A stretch of 64,000 bases of DNA. It comes from Chytridium lagenaria. Its lineage: Eukaryota; Chytridiomycota; Chytridiomycetes; Chytridiales; Chytridiaceae. Of the stretch, positions 48,209 to 60,146 are shown piece by piece. The notes beneath the pieces were generated by a model. That model did no database searches, had not been told where the DNA came from, and saw only the letters and a list, made by a program, of their open reading frames with translations. The stretch lies in assembly GCA_025449115.1 (NCBI GenBank), contig JAHLKC010000020.1, positions 62,001 to 126,000 on the forward strand. The letters are read 5' to 3'. The stretch's first letter is position 1, and every line of letters starts with the position of its first letter. Position numbers and translations under genes: made by a program.

Positions 48209-50821
48209 TTAAGCGCTAAAGATCTCAAAGATACCCTCGGGCTTCTTGAAGTCGTTGTCAACAACTAAAGGAAAAAAAAGTTAGAAAACACGGTTTTCAG
48301 TGCAACAAAAAAAATATTCTAAACTTACCATTCATGAGGAACCAGTTATCATAAATATTTTCAATCGCCTTCCTCGACTTGGTCGCCGCCGGGTACAACT
48401 CGCCCCACTTTGCCCAAAGCTCGAACGCCTCATCCTTCCACGCCACAAAGCTAACCGGATCCACAACAGTCGGCTGCACAATCTCCTGTCCCGGGAACAC
48501 ACCCCAAGTCACAGCCATAGGGCCCATCACTCGGCGCATTCGTCCTCAAATCTCCCTGTCTGTTCACAGCATAAAAAGTGACAGACGGGAAATGCTTGTT
48601 GATCTTGTCAACGAGCGCATCAAGTGATTCAGGTTCACAAAGAATTCGAGGTAGGCCTTTTGATAGACGTATCCGTTCTTGGGACCCCAGCCGAATGACG
48701 CTCGGAAGAGGGACGCCGTCAACGGCGGCTGTGAGTTGATGGAGAGGAATCCGCGGGAGTTGATGTTGACAAGGTGGGAACGGATCACCTCGGATTCGAG
48801 GGCGAGAGGCTGGGTACACCAAGGAAGGCCGGGAATCTTGTTCTCACAAAACTTGGCGAAAAGATTGAAGATATCCTTCTCGGACTCGGGTTGACCCCAC
48901 ATGGCGAGACTTTCGTCGCGGGTCGTCTTAAGGGACACACCGTAACCGTCAAGATCGCCGTAAGCTTTAAAACCAGGAAAGTCAGAAAAATATTGTCATA
49001 CTATCTTGGGATAATGATTAGAGAGTAAACTTACCAGGAGAACGCGCGTCTCCCCAACGGCCGTTAGGGTAGTCATCCCAAGCCTCGGTGCGAAGAATGT
49101 AGCTTCTGGTGCGGTTCCTCCAAAAAATAGGGCGGACACTCTCCTTCTCGCGCTTCTTGTCGAGCGACTGTGAAATTAAGATTTGTTAAAGTTTTCTTGG
49201 CAAAAGGCCAAAAGAGGTTCACAAGTATAAAACTTACGGGGTTCCAGGGAAGGGGCTTGACAACATCGATGGGGGCAATAAATTCAAGACCCTCAAGAAT
49301 GAGACGAACCGACTTCTCAGGTTAAGGCACTACAAATATGTCGTTAAATTACAACTTAGATTAATCTCCATCCGGCAAAATATAGGGAAAGCACTCACGT
49401 AGAAGTGGAATCCACGAACACCACCCTCCTTCAAACTTATTGCACATTTGAACAGCGAGCTAACACCATACTCCTTGACAGCCTTGTCGTCGTCCTAGAT
49501 TGAATTGTAAGTCAGCATGGTGTCCGTTTTCACACATTACAAAAAACTACCAACCAACCTTAATAGGCTCCATGTCATCGAAAATATGCTGAGGAACGCG
49601 TTTTGGCAAGGGTCGTCATCCTCTTGAAACCTCCATAGCTTTGAATGGGCATGATACCAGGAAGAATGGGGATGGTAATGCCTGTAGAGCAAAAAAAAGT
49701 TTCGGCTTGTTAAAAATAGAAACGGAGCATCAAAAATATAGAAAACAAAAACATACCTGCATCCCGAACTCTCTGCAACCACTTGAGGTACATATCACAA
49801 TCGTAAAACATCTGCGTGACAACATAGTCCGCGCCAGCGTGGACCTTCTCAACAAAATGCTTAAAATCCTCCTCGAAATCCGGGTTCTCATTGTGACCCT
49901 CGGGGTATGCTGCAACACCAATACAAAAGTAATCGCCGTAAGTTTGACGGATGTAACGAACGAGGTCGGTGGCGTAAGAGAAGCCCGTGTCAACCATGGT
50001 CCAGTTCTCTTGGCCACGAGGAGGGTCACCACCGGAGGGCGAGGATGTTCTGAATTCCAGCAGCTTTAGCCTCCCTGAGCGCAATGTCAATCTTTTCACG
50101 GGGCATGTTGGTGCATGTCCTAATGTAAACAGAAAACTTGTTTAACCACAATGATTCGCAAAACAAAAAGGAGCATTCTAAGCTAGATGATGTGCTTACA
50201 AGTGCATGCAGGCTTCAAGACCGTAGACAGCTGCGCAGTAGCGCAGATCTGTTATAAAAAATGCTAGTCAGAAGCATGTTCTCACAGAAACTAAACAGAT
50301 CCTTCCTATTTCTGACCTGAAGAGTGAGCTCAGAGCTGCCACCACCAGCCGCCCAGGTAACATCGATGAACTCGGGTCCAAGAGTATACATGCGTTCCTA
50401 TTCAGACGTTAACGTAGATCCAGGGTTAGTCCTTTGATCCTTAAAGTATTTTGGAATCCAATTGAAGATGTCCGTACCATACGATCGTAAAGGTTGGTGA
50501 CTCCCATCTCGGTCTTGGGAGGGAAGTACTCAAAAGACTGATAGAGGCCATATGAATGCACCCGGTTAGCATGTCTTCAGAGGAACTTTAAACAGAAACA
50601 AAGGAGGCCTCACCCAGAAGTTGCGTTCCTCGGCTGTTTGACGGTGAAGACGAAGAGGTAAAGTTCCGTGTAGTAGGTGAGAGGAAAGGTTAGCATTCGG
50701 AAATCCAGTCTTGAGAAGTAAGCTGGAGCCAAACAAACAAAGCTGCTGCATGCTAGCAATGAAATGAAGACACAACTGACTACGCACCAATTGCCTTTTC
50801 AATCTTCTTTGTGATCTTCAT
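48209..50821 (-). CDS. Methylenetetrahydrofolate reductase, multi-exon
   Basis: Reduces 5,10-methylene-THF to 5-methyl-THF for methionine synthesis. The start [11 protein letters not shown] at 50821 is followed by a short intron. Later exons show [12 protein letters not shown] (50470-50520), [20 protein letters not shown] (50340-50400), [20 protein letters not shown] (50085-50220), the FAD-domain [11 protein letters not shown] and [20 protein letters not shown] with [20 protein letters not shown], and [20 protein letters not shown]. The C-terminal regulatory domain reads [20 protein letters not shown] and [20 protein letters not shown] before the end [12 protein letters not shown]. It fits both yeast paralogues MET12/MET13; I cannot choose. 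Frames slip near 48635 (expected GG) and 48516. About ten introns are present. Confidence 0.92.
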
Positions 50822-51746
50822 CTTGCCTAGATGTGTTGTGTTGTTGTTGACTGCGTGAGTTGAAGAGGATGAATGAATGGATGATGAATGATGGATGAAA
50901 GATATAGACCAAGAATGGAACTCAGAAGGAGTAGTGGACTCGCTGGAGACGACGGTCTGCAGTGTAGTGCTTTTGGGGCAAAAAGTTCTTTTTTTTCCTC
51001 AAAGAGATCGACCCCCTGAAAGTGAAATCACCCCCAAAAGGCCAATTAAATCAAATTATCTTTGGCCAGTAGAATCAGACTCCGCTCAAACCCCAAACAT
51101 TGGAGGCTTTTTGGGTCAGTCAGGCCACCTGCAGTGTCATGGGCTTTCTTGCGTTTTATGGGTTTTGGCTCGTTGTTTGTTGCGACTTGCACACTCACAC
51201 CACGCATGCATGCATGCATGTGTGCGAGCGAGCAGTCACCATCATCCATCCTCAACGTATCGCTGTCCTTCACCATCCTCCTCTTGAAGAGAAGACGGCT
51301 AACAATGTGTACAGGCATGAACATATATAGAAGAAGAACCTGCTCTCAATGTTAAATACAGAGTATTGTGCGGCAACAATTAACATTATCTCGATATCTC
51401 TGATCAGCTCATACATGCTCTTCCAGCATGAAACTCTTGGTCGACAGTCGAGCCCGAACGCCATGTCATCAGGCTAGGAAAACGTTAACCAGCCACGATA
51501 CTAGGTGCCGCCTTTACTATCTTTGCCAGGTTTGAGTTTGATTCTGTTCCTTGGTTTACCCAGGATGCTGTTGGAGAGCAAGAGCGCCAGCGCTGGTATG
51601 AGCAAGAAGGACAATTCTTTACTCAACTCTAATCCGAGCAAATGACGCTTACCTTTATCCCGACTGTCTTCAAATCTGTCAAGTATATAACTAATAAAAC
51701 ACTGTAAACTTCTATTTAAATATTACTTTAAGTGATTAGTAGGTAC
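50822..51746. other. Intergenic with GCAT repeat, upstream of MTHFR
   Basis: The MTHFR promoter side. It contains a (GCAT)4-type palindromic repeat at 51203-51220. Short frames here lack domains and are not called. Confidence 0.4.
51203..51220. repeat. (GCAT)n short tandem repeat
   Basis: Four to five copies of the self-complementary unit GCAT (CGCATGCATGCATGCATG), followed by TGTGCGAGCGAGC. It lies about 390 bp upstream of the MTHFR start and could form a hairpin. Confidence 0.7.
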
Positions 51747-52915
51747 TTAAAACACATCATCAACGACGCGGTATTGATGGTCGCGGGATGGAGGGGGTGA
51801 GGGTGGAAACAGGATGAAGGATTCGTCCGAAGACGGGCTGGGAGACGGCTGGGAGAGGGCTAGGCAATGGGAATAGGATGAAGGGAGATGGAGACGAACT
51901 AGGAGAGGGTCTCGGCCATGGAGACAGGATCCAAGCGACCGGAGACGGCTAGGTGATGCACTTGGCGCTGGTGGTAAAGTTGGAACAGGATTGACCGTAT
52001 CTGTTGCAGCCGTATTTGAGATTCCAGTACTGGTGGAATTCCGTCGGCGTCGAGTGGATAGAGTGGCGTGGGCGAGAGGTCGTAGTGGTAGGCTTTGAAA
52101 TAGTGGTGCTTGCCGGTCCTTCCGATGTCGACGTGGGAGGATGTCCATGTAGGTGGTTGACACTGTATCGCCTCCACTCTGCTGACTGCTTGACTTGCTC
52201 AACGTGTTTCTAAAGATCCCAATCCCGATTCCAGCACCAATACTGATCGCAATAAGAATGATCCCGACCACCAGAACGATGCACCAAGGTGAACCTTTTC
52301 GGCAGCCGCGATCTTTATAAAAAATCAATATACACATATTTCAATTGAAAAGCACCGAACCTCTTCTCATATCCACATCTTCCTCTGCAAGCTTCTCCCC
52401 AGACTGTGGCGCGAAAATATTCGAAGCTCTTGACATACGGTTTTTGTTGGAGTTCTCTTCGTCACCTTGTTCTACAAGCGTATCGTTGGATAACTGACGC
52501 ATCTCCAAACTCCGTGATGCCCGGAATTCTCGTTCAAGCGGTTGAGAAGACATGACATGTGGATACATGTCATACCGTCGGGATGAGTCTAGCGGCGCTG
52601 GGCGATTTAAAGACGGCACGTGAGATTGATGGTGTGAATAAAATCCACGATCCATGGACTCTCTTGCACCTAATTAAGAATGTTAACGAGGAAAGAGAGG
52701 AGGAAAAACAAACCCCGAACACCTTGCATTGGAAAACGAAGGTCCCAATATCCTCTCACTCCCACGTAATCATACACTTCCCGAGCATACGGGTCGCACT
52801 CCATCTCTGCGGTGCATGATAAGTCGACGGTACATACGCTTGCATAGGAGCATTATAAAACCCTCCTTCATGTGCATTCATGTATATGAGTCCCGGTTGT
52901 AAGGGTGGGTATAAC
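51747..52915 (-). CDS. Single-pass membrane protein, unknown function
   Basis: Exons in order: YMNAHEGGFYNAPMQAYVPS (52820-52890), MECDPYAREVYDYVGVRGYW (about 52720-52805), then after an intron (52672-52718) MDRGFYSHHQSHVPSLNRPA through EEDVDMRRG (52365-52660), and after another intron (about 52314-52363) DRGCRKGSPWCIVLVVGIIL with AISIGAGIGIGIF, a clear transmembrane helix (52220-52300), followed by a Ser/Thr/Pro-rich, probably extracellular tail to 51747. A cytosolic N-terminus, a membrane helix and an O-glycosylation-like tail suggest a cell-surface protein. No domain was recognised. A frame change near 52803 is needed. The unrecognised exons at 53041-53690 may belong to the same gene. Confidence 0.5.
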
Positions 52916-53024
52916 TTAAATCACTTTGCCAAGACCAGTGGTGATTTGCATGTGCAGCAGTTGACGGTGGCGTGGAAGTTGCATGCTGGATCTCGATTGC
53001 AGTGAAGGGTGAGACATGGAGAAT

Positions 53025-53690
53025 CTAGATGCTGGGTGGAGATATGGCGGGTAGGGTGGAGTCTCCGCTGTTGATAGAGTGACTGCAGTCAACGGGTCCT
53101 GGGTTTGCATTATTCCAGCGACGCATCCTGATCATCATCGAGCCGGATGGTTCTTCCATCACCCGTTCAAGATTACCTGAATATGATCCTCCACATCCAC
53201 ACCTGATCATCCTGGAACTCCTCGCGACTGTAGAAGCATCCCAAACCCACACCACTAAATGCAACAACGCATTCCCAAAAACATCTCCCACACTCCCCTC
53301 CCCATCCCGATCAACACTCTCCAACATCTCCTTTGGCACCATTGACATTCGTCTGCTCTCTGAATTCAATCGGTCCTGCAAAATCAAGAATGAGCTCGCC
53401 AATGGTCGTTTCCGGGCTTGAGTTTGAAGAGGTTGATGCAATCTTCGGGGACGTTGAGTCTTAGACTGATGACTTGGTGGAGATTGGAGATGAGAAAGTC
53501 AACGGGGAGTCGAGACAGAAACTGCCGCTCGTGCGGCTCCAGTTGCCAAGATCAAGGCGTTGAGACGCATTGATTGTTGTTGATGAAAGAAGGAAGTAAT
53601 GAGCCTTTGATAGGTGTCTTTGGTGGCCCTCTGGGTATTGTTGTTTACACAGGCGGGGTTTGAAACTTTTAAAGAAAGACACTCACTATG
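53025..53690 (-). CDS. Unrecognised protein-coding segment
   Basis: Minus-strand reading in two or three frames gives MRLNALILATGAARAAVS (about 53525-53580), LRLNVPEDCINLFKLKPGND (about 53415-53470), and MLESVDRDGEGSVGDVFGNA with LLHLVVWVWDASTVARSSRM (about 53200-53330). The composition is protein-like and helical, but frames change near 53520 and 53400. It may be the 5' half of the membrane-protein gene just downstream (51747-52915) or a separate small gene. I do not recognise a family. Confidence 0.35.
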
Positions 53691-54464
53691 ATATCACCCA
53701 TCAAAAAACAAAAAAAAAAAAAGAAAGCAACAATTGGATATCTCCCCTCAAATTCTCCTCTAATAAAATCCCAACACAGAAATAACTAAGGCCCTTCCCC
53801 TCGACCACATCCCACTTGACCAGTTGTGACACCGCAAGATGCCCAACACCTGCGCATTGCACTAAAGAGAATCTGCCATGAGGATGTGTTTCAAAGAGGC
53901 GGCTACTCTCCCATCAGTCACTGGTTCCTCATTGACCGCAAGACGGCCACAGACCTTCATCTGTATTTTATGCATTGTGGGAGCCTGTCCGAGGGAGTAA
54001 AATGTCGAGAGATTTTTGACGTCTCTCGAGTGTGTTTACCTCGAGGCGCAGGCTGCCAACGGGAAGGATTTCAGATATTCCAGGCTGTGAGGGAATATAC
54101 TAGAGGTTTGGAATGTTCGGTGAGAAACTTCCAATGTGCTTGTGTAACATTTCTCAAAAAGTGCTCTTATTAAAGGGATGCAAGAGAGAAAGCAAGTTGT
54201 GGGTTTGGTGTAATAGAGGACACGTCAGATCAAGAGTCTATTTGGTTATGTATTTATCTGTATTCACGTACATTATCTGTATTCACGTACATACGTGGAA
54301 AGTACGCGTGTTCTACGTGACATTATTTGCCGAAATGTACAAAAACAGAAAGAGCCAATGGAGGTATTAATCATGTATATATATTATCCATATTCATCAA
54401 TCCTTTGCATATACAGCAATGCAAGCTGCATAAGTATATCTACAAATCTCTTGTTCCCCATCAT
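53691..54464. other. Intergenic with a 19-bp tandem duplication
   Basis: Between two minus-strand genes. A 115-codon plus-strand frame (53826-54173) has no domain and is not called. Confidence 0.4.
54254..54291. repeat. 19-bp direct tandem repeat (2 copies)
   Basis: TTATCTGTATTCACGTACA occurs twice, back to back and identical, followed by TACGTGG. It is non-coding. Confidence 0.9.
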
Positions 54465-56392
54465 CTACCCACAACAACTGGAGCCCTCTCCTCCACGATC
54501 CCGATCACCCACCCCACTCACAACCTCATCCTTCTCTCCACCACAGCACGACATCTCTCCACCTCCCACCTCCTCATTCCCACAACACCCCCCACTCTCA
54601 ACAACCTCATGTTCATGCTCCCCACCCGCCCTAGAACACATACACCCACCTCCGCAACAAGCCCCTCCACATACCTCCACATCCATACACCCACACCGAC
54701 ACATCAACCTCACAAGCTCCCTCATCTCCTCATCGTCGTCATCGTCCTGCGGGACCTCTTTTTTACGTTTGGAAGTTGACGCGGTGGTGCAGCAGGATGC
54801 GGGTTCAGGCGATGCGGATGAGGAACGGGGAGGGACCGGTGGTTCAGGTATTGAGGTGGATGGAGTGGGTACGGATGGCTGAGTGGAAAACACGGACCGG
54901 TACGTTGATGTGGAAGGCGATGCATTAGAGATGGAGACGGATTGTCGTGATATGGAGGGTTGAGCAAAAATAGACACATAACCACGTGTTGAGTCTGTAG
55001 GTTGCTCTGTGCGGGGAGTCACGACAGGCACATCTTCAGCTAACGCGAGGTTAGAGATGGACATAACAGAGGTATATGAAGAAGGAGGTGGCCGTGCAGC
55101 GTGCTGGGTATAAGCTTGCTGACTATAATGATTCCCCATATGAAGCGGCTGTCCTTGTGATGCAGGTGCGTTACCAACAAACCCACTTCGAGATTCATCG
55201 GTCGTCATCGCTGTCGGCGACGCTACATCTGACGCCATCAACGGTGTAGACGCGGAACCCTGACCTCCATTCAAATGCCTTGCCGGTCCCGGCTTTATAG
55301 CAATCTTTGCATACCCTCTCGGCAAAGACGGAGCTCCACCTCCCAGTCCCGTACTCTCCAAGGCAGCCGACTCCTTTACATTTCCAGCTGACAACGCCGC
55401 CAACGCATCCGATGCAACCCTTTCCGATATTTTATTGTGAAGAGCTCCTGCCCCAGATCTTGAGGGGAGTGGGATGGTCGAGGAGGTGGTTGGGATATCG
55501 GCGCATATACATGATCCACCGTATTGACACATACATACGGCGACGGCGGGTGTGGTGGAGGTTGAGTCAGTGCTTTGAGAAGCATCGAGGAGTCGAGATT
55601 TGAGGAACGAGACGTTAAGTCGTTCTTCTTCTTCTTCGGACCTGATGGACGTTGGGGAGGATGTGCGGGGAGGTTCTGTGAGACTTTCATGGGAAGTACT
55701 GGGGCGGAGAATGGGTGGTTGAGATGCTGGTGCGAGGGTGGGTTTAGGTGCGAGCGGTTTGTAGATTGCTTTAGGTGCATCGAGGGATGGGGATGGGGAT
55801 GGAGAGTGTTTCTTTAGGGAAGAAGATGAGGACTTTTCTTTGATGGGACGACGACGGACTATGAGGGTGAGGTTTGGGTTGGCTTCGAGGTGAGCTCGAA
55901 GAGCGTTTTCGTCGGCGGTGAGGAAGACGAGAGTGACGCCGTTAGAGCACGATACTGCGGAAAATGGAAGGTGAGTTTGATGCTAAAACATGTGGTTCTA
56001 TAAATAACGGAGCTGGAACCTCAGATGTTGCCTCCATCCACAGAAAAGGGACGACCCCAACACAAAGTCCATCCCAAAAACCAAAAGCAAGGAATCAAAC
56101 ATAAGTACTGAATGAACCATTCAGCAGCCTTGCAAGATAAATGCATATAAAAAAGAAACCCTTTATCACCTGCCACCCTTTTCCTGACCGTACTCCTCAA
56201 ACACTGACACCGATGATGCGAATGTCCAACCCCTTCCTTCCTCCTCGCCCTACAATGCTCACACTGCGTCACAGGCCGTCCCTGTCCTCGCAACTCAAGC
56301 AACACCCGGTCGATATGCCCACAATTGACGGATCGGTGTCCAACGTGGCACTTTTCACAGGCGAATCGAAGAGAGTTCCACAGAATGACCAT
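54465..56392 (-). CDS. Copper-fist transcription factor (Ace1/Mac1/Cuf1 family), 570 aa
   Basis: Two exons (56170-56392 and 54465-55954) join in phase to 571 codons. The start MVILWNSLRFACEKC at 56392 is the usual copper-fist start. Residues 12-26 show the zinc pattern C-x2-C-x8-C-x-H (CEKCHVGHRSVNCGH), then the minor-groove motif GRP (QGRPVTQCEHCRARRKEG) and HHRCQC. After an acidic, Ser/Pro-rich middle there is a C-x-C-x4-C-x-C cluster at residues 215-224 (CMCQYGGSCIC) and a tail (residues 490-570) with 14 cysteines, mostly CxC and CC pairs (CRCGCM, CCGGGCMC, SCCG). In this family such clusters bind Cu(I) and switch DNA binding or activation. Whether it answers copper excess (Ace1-like) or starvation (Mac1/Cuf1-like) cannot be told. 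Confidence 0.93.
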
Positions 56393-57123
56393 GTCCACGC
56401 TTTTTGATGTGATGGCTAATCCTGAGGGTGGAATACGGGAGCTGTGGGGAGTGAAGGATTTCCGGCCTTCTTTGTCTCCGCGATGGATGTCGACGGGGAA
56501 GCTCCCAGCGATGCGAACACTTTTTTTTTATGGAACTCGATCGACTTGTGTGCAACCAACGAATTAACGTGTTGGTTTGGGGTGTGGAAATTAATGGTGC
56601 ACACCAGTCAATGGGTAAGTTTGGGCGCAGAGGAGTGGTTCGAGATGGTCCATCACCCTCACACCAGATGTATACCTTCACAACGATGAGTTGTGGGGAA
56701 TGTGGAGGAATGACTGCTGTTCAGCGTCTGTTGGTGGTTGACGGCAAAGGGGGCAGTGTTCCCGAGAGAATTTTTTGCATCGTCAATCCAAAAGCAGAAA
56801 CGGGAAGTTTGACTCCCAGCAGACTCCAGAGACGGATGTTGGAGAGATCCCCATCACGAAGATACAAGATGCTGAAGGCGTCGAATTATGGCACAACGAC
56901 GTACTATGAAATGGCAAGTGTATTTAGAAGACCGACCAAGAAAAATAAACATGAAAAGATTTGTATATCGTGCAAGACCACCACATCTCCACATAACCCC
57001 GACTCTTTCCATCCTCTACCAAAAAACCCTCTACTCTGTCCCATAACCCTTCCTCCCACCACCCTCTCCACCGTCATCACCACCCACACCCGTCGTCACA
57101 CAAAAACCATCTTCAAAAAAAAA
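56393..57123. other. Divergent intergenic region
   Basis: Between the start of the copper-fist gene (minus) and the start of a small plus-strand gene. Short frames of Ser/His-rich composition are not called. Copper-response elements of the type GCTGD or TTTGCTC were not searched exhaustively. Confidence 0.35.
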
Positions 57124-57658
57124 ATGTCCACCAGATCCGGCTCCCCACCTCGCACCCACTCCCCAACCCCCTCAGCCTCCTCCACCTCCTCCTCCTCAAC
57201 AGGCCTCCGCTTCCAACAAGCCCTCCTCCTCCAAAAACAGCAAGTCGAGCAAGAAGACGAACGAGATGAACGTCAAAAAATCTTTGGTCCATTCGTCGAA
57301 ACCGTCGATGCCCATTACGCTGTGTCAAAGGTATTCCCCTCGCTCCCGCATCAACATTAAACCCCGTTAGAAACTTCATGACCCTCTTGAACGTTCGTTG
57401 TCTCGCTCTTTGGCTGCTATAAATCTCGACACCCCGAATCTTGCAAAACCAGGGTCAACTGGTTTATTCCCACTCAGCAACACCACGACACATACTTCTG
57501 ATATCCCTACGTCTCCTTCATCGCATCATCCGTCCCCAAAGTTACAGGGACAACGACACCATCATGTGCTGGATGCGGTTGTAGCGGGGACATGCGGGGA
57601 GGCGACCGCGGGTGGGGATGGACATGGGAAGATACGGTTTTCACAACCTAGAGAATAA
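57124..57658 (+). CDS. Small two-exon protein, unknown function
   Basis: Exons 57124-57330 and 57371-57658 join in phase to 164 aa with a 40-bp intron (GTATTC...GTTAG). The start MSTRSGSPPRTHSPTPSASS follows an A-run. After the disordered N-terminus comes a helical segment GLRFQQALLLQKQQVEQEDE with RQKIFGPFVETVDAHYAVSK, continued by KLHDPLERSLSRSLAAINLD, then a Ser/His-rich tail. The helix-rich middle could form a coiled coil as in small trafficking or kinetochore subunits, but no family is recognised. The intact frame across the intron supports a real gene. Confidence 0.55.
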
Positions 57659-57702
57659 ATGAAAGTTTATTGTGTTTTTTTCTGTATCTATATAAACGTC
57701 TA

Positions 57703-60146
57703 TGTTTTTTTTGGAAGTGCGTGCTTATTTCTCAACGTAGCAGGGGGTGTCCTATAAGAAAAAAAATATATATCGATGAGTAAAAATGATAAAAGGAAAA
57801 CCTCCGCCATAAAAAAAACAAATAAAGGGTAAAGAATCAAAATACTCACAATATCTCCATAGGGCTCAACTCTGGAAACATCTGCTTCAATTTCTTCGGA
57901 TTCCCCTTCAAATCCGCCGCCCCCTTTTCAAACTTTCGATACCCCTCCACCTCAGGATACGCCGCATTCCCTTCCCTCAACTGATGTTGACTTTTCGCTG
58001 TCTCAATTTCGGTTCTCTCGTTTCAAACCCCCCCTCTGTCCGAAACCAATCTGACCCTGCAATGATATTGGTTCGCGTTGGGATGTTGACGGACGCGCCG
58101 GCAGAGGTCGCGGCGGTACCGGGGGGATGAGGGGTCGTGTAGGGTCGGATCCTTGACGAGCGTGAAGGGGTTCTTTGCGACGGTTTTCGGGGCCACGAGA
58201 ACGGGATTGGTGAGCGGGTGGACGACGGGATCGGTGCGGGGTTCGTAGGTGTCGGTGGGGTCAGGGTGTTGACGACGTGATTCAGGGGGTTTTGGGAACG
58301 ACCGCGACCTCGGGAATCGCTGCGGTTGTTGTAGTTTTGGTAGTCGGTGTCGGGTGGGGGTTGAGAACGGGGGTCATCGCGGGGAGGACGGGTTGGGAGG
58401 GATGGATACGTGGATCTTGGGTTGCGCACGTGATTCCTGGCCTTGTGGACGACCTCGCGAGTCTGGTTTGCAGGACGGTATTCAACGCTCGGCATGTTAC
58501 CATCCGGTTGAGAACGATGTCCTGTCCCTGTGATCGTGGATCCTGGCCTTGTGGACGACCACGCGAGTCATGGTTTGCAGGACGATATTCAACGCTCGGC
58601 ATGTTACCATCCGGTTGAGAACGATGTCCTGCCCCTGTGATCGGTGTTGTGAACGACCACGAGAATCATGGTTTGCAGGACGGTATTCAACGCTAGGCAT
58701 GGTTGCATCAAAACCACGAGGGTCAGGACTATGAACACGTGAAGGGGAGCATGGACCCGTGAATCCTGTGGTCGTCCACGTTGGGCGTCACGGGGATCAG
58801 AATCCAAGGGTGGTTTGACGTCGCATGGGCAGGACGATGGTTTGGGTTTGCGGGTTGAGAGTGGAGCGACCGCGGGAGGTGGATGGTAGAGGTTGGAATT
58901 GGGGTTGAGGAGGAGGAAAGTAGTTGTGATTTGGGGATGATGGGGATTGGAGAGTGGGTGGAGAGGGGTTGTCTTGGGGTAAGAGGATGCCAGTGTTTGA
59001 TCGTGATCGGGTTTGAGGGGACATTGGCGGGGTGTTGTATGGGGATGTCGATGGGGGGCCGGAACGTGAGGGTTGTTGGGGGGATGGGGATTTAGGGGAT
59101 TGAGGGGAGGTGTCGAGAGATGGGGAGTTGGATTTAGGTTGAGACCTTGGTGACTGCTGATATTGGGGTGCGGGACCTTGTGGAGTTGGCTGTGGGGAGG
59201 TTGGGGCACCAGTGTTTGCGCGAGGCCTCGAGGAATCCTGGAACTGTTGGGGAGAGTTCTTCATAATGGATGTTGGGGGATTGTTTGATCCAGAGATGGG
59301 GGGTTGCTGGGGCTGAGGTCCAGGAGTGGGTTTCATAATGGACGGAGGAACGTTTGATGGCCCAGACTTTAAGGGTTGTTGGGATTGAGATGCAGATGCT
59401 TGCTGCGACATGGGTGGAGGGGATGGTCCACCAGTGTTTGCTCGAGCTCTAGTCGCCATTGCTTGCTGAAAAGTAGGTGGAGGACCTTGCGGCGACATTG
59501 GGGGAGGTGAATCCAGCGACGTGGCACCTGTTACATTTCCTCCAGACCTTGGTGGGGCAGGTTGCCGTGATTGCGGCGACATCAAACTAAGGTCTGACGT
59601 TTGGGATGTTGGTTTAAACAAGTCGCTTTGGAGGTTGACGATACGGAGAATGTTGTTGTTGGATTCAGAGCGAACTGGGGGGACGGGCATGGTCTTGACG
59701 TGGGGTATAGGTTTAGGAGCTGATGATTGCTGTGCAGCCGCTGTTCGAGCAGCAGATGATCCAGAAGAACGAGGAGCAACCATGACAAAGAAATGGATGA
59801 TATCCGGTACATGTCCTTTGACCTTCATGACGGTTTCCTCAAACCACTGTCCGACAGTAGCCTCCTCGACTCCCACAAGAGTCGCTGCAGCAATCACTCC
59901 TGAAACGCTCGTCGGTAACGCATGGCGAGATGTGGCTTCAGCTTGGATGCGACGGAGTGCGGGATCGTGGAGAGAGAATTTGGGGTCGTTGGGACGGAAG
60001 AGGAGGAGAGAGGCGATGGGGATGCTTGTTGCATGGGAGATGGCGTCGCGGAAGGTTGTGAGGGAGGAGGAAGGGGATGTGGGGATGGTGATGGGATGAG
60101 GGTCAGCGAGGACGATGCCGCGGAGGTTCCATGTAGGCTCTGCCAT
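57703..60146 (-). CDS. Pro/Ser/Gln-rich protein with repeat region, frameshifted
   Basis: The start MAEPTWNLRGIVLADPHPIT at 60146 leads a folded-looking N-terminus of about 125 residues (PIASLLLFRPNDPKFSLHDP, EATVGQWFEETVMKVKGHVP, IIHFFVMVAP), possibly ubiquitin-like, as in N-termini of Crinkler-like proteins; that is only a resemblance. Residues 130-449 are low-complexity, with recurring RANTGGPSPPPMS and PSIMKPTPGPQPQQP units. Near 58830 the frame changes from ...MRRQTTLGF to CPCDVKPPLDSDPRDAQRGR, and coding continues through tandem repeats containing VEYRPANHDSRGRPQ (58465-58700) to a conserved-looking end AAYPEVEGYRKFEKGAADLK, KQMFPELSPMEI (57850-57950) and probably a last short exon to about 57703. 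Function unknown. Confidence 0.5.
58465..58700 (-). repeat. Three tandem ~100-bp repeats in coding sequence
   Basis: On the plus strand GGTTTGCAGGACG(G/A)TATTCA followed by ACGCT(C/A)GGCATG begins at 58465, 58572 and 58670, i.e. spacings of 107 and 98 bp. Copies 1 and 2 also share TTACCATCCGGTTGAGAACG and the following bases. On the coding (minus) strand the unit encodes MPSVEYRPANHDSRGR. Spacing is not a multiple of three, so the unit falls in different frames unless indels are errors. Confidence 0.85.

Noticed and set aside
51046..51355. ORFs over the GCAT repeat region
   Set aside because: Both strands open by chance over a palindromic repeat; no coding features.
53826..54173. 115-codon plus-strand ORF, also considered as a possible 5S rRNA or snRNA region
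   Set aside because: No 5S or snRNA signature sequences seen, and the peptide has no domain or composition typical of local genes.
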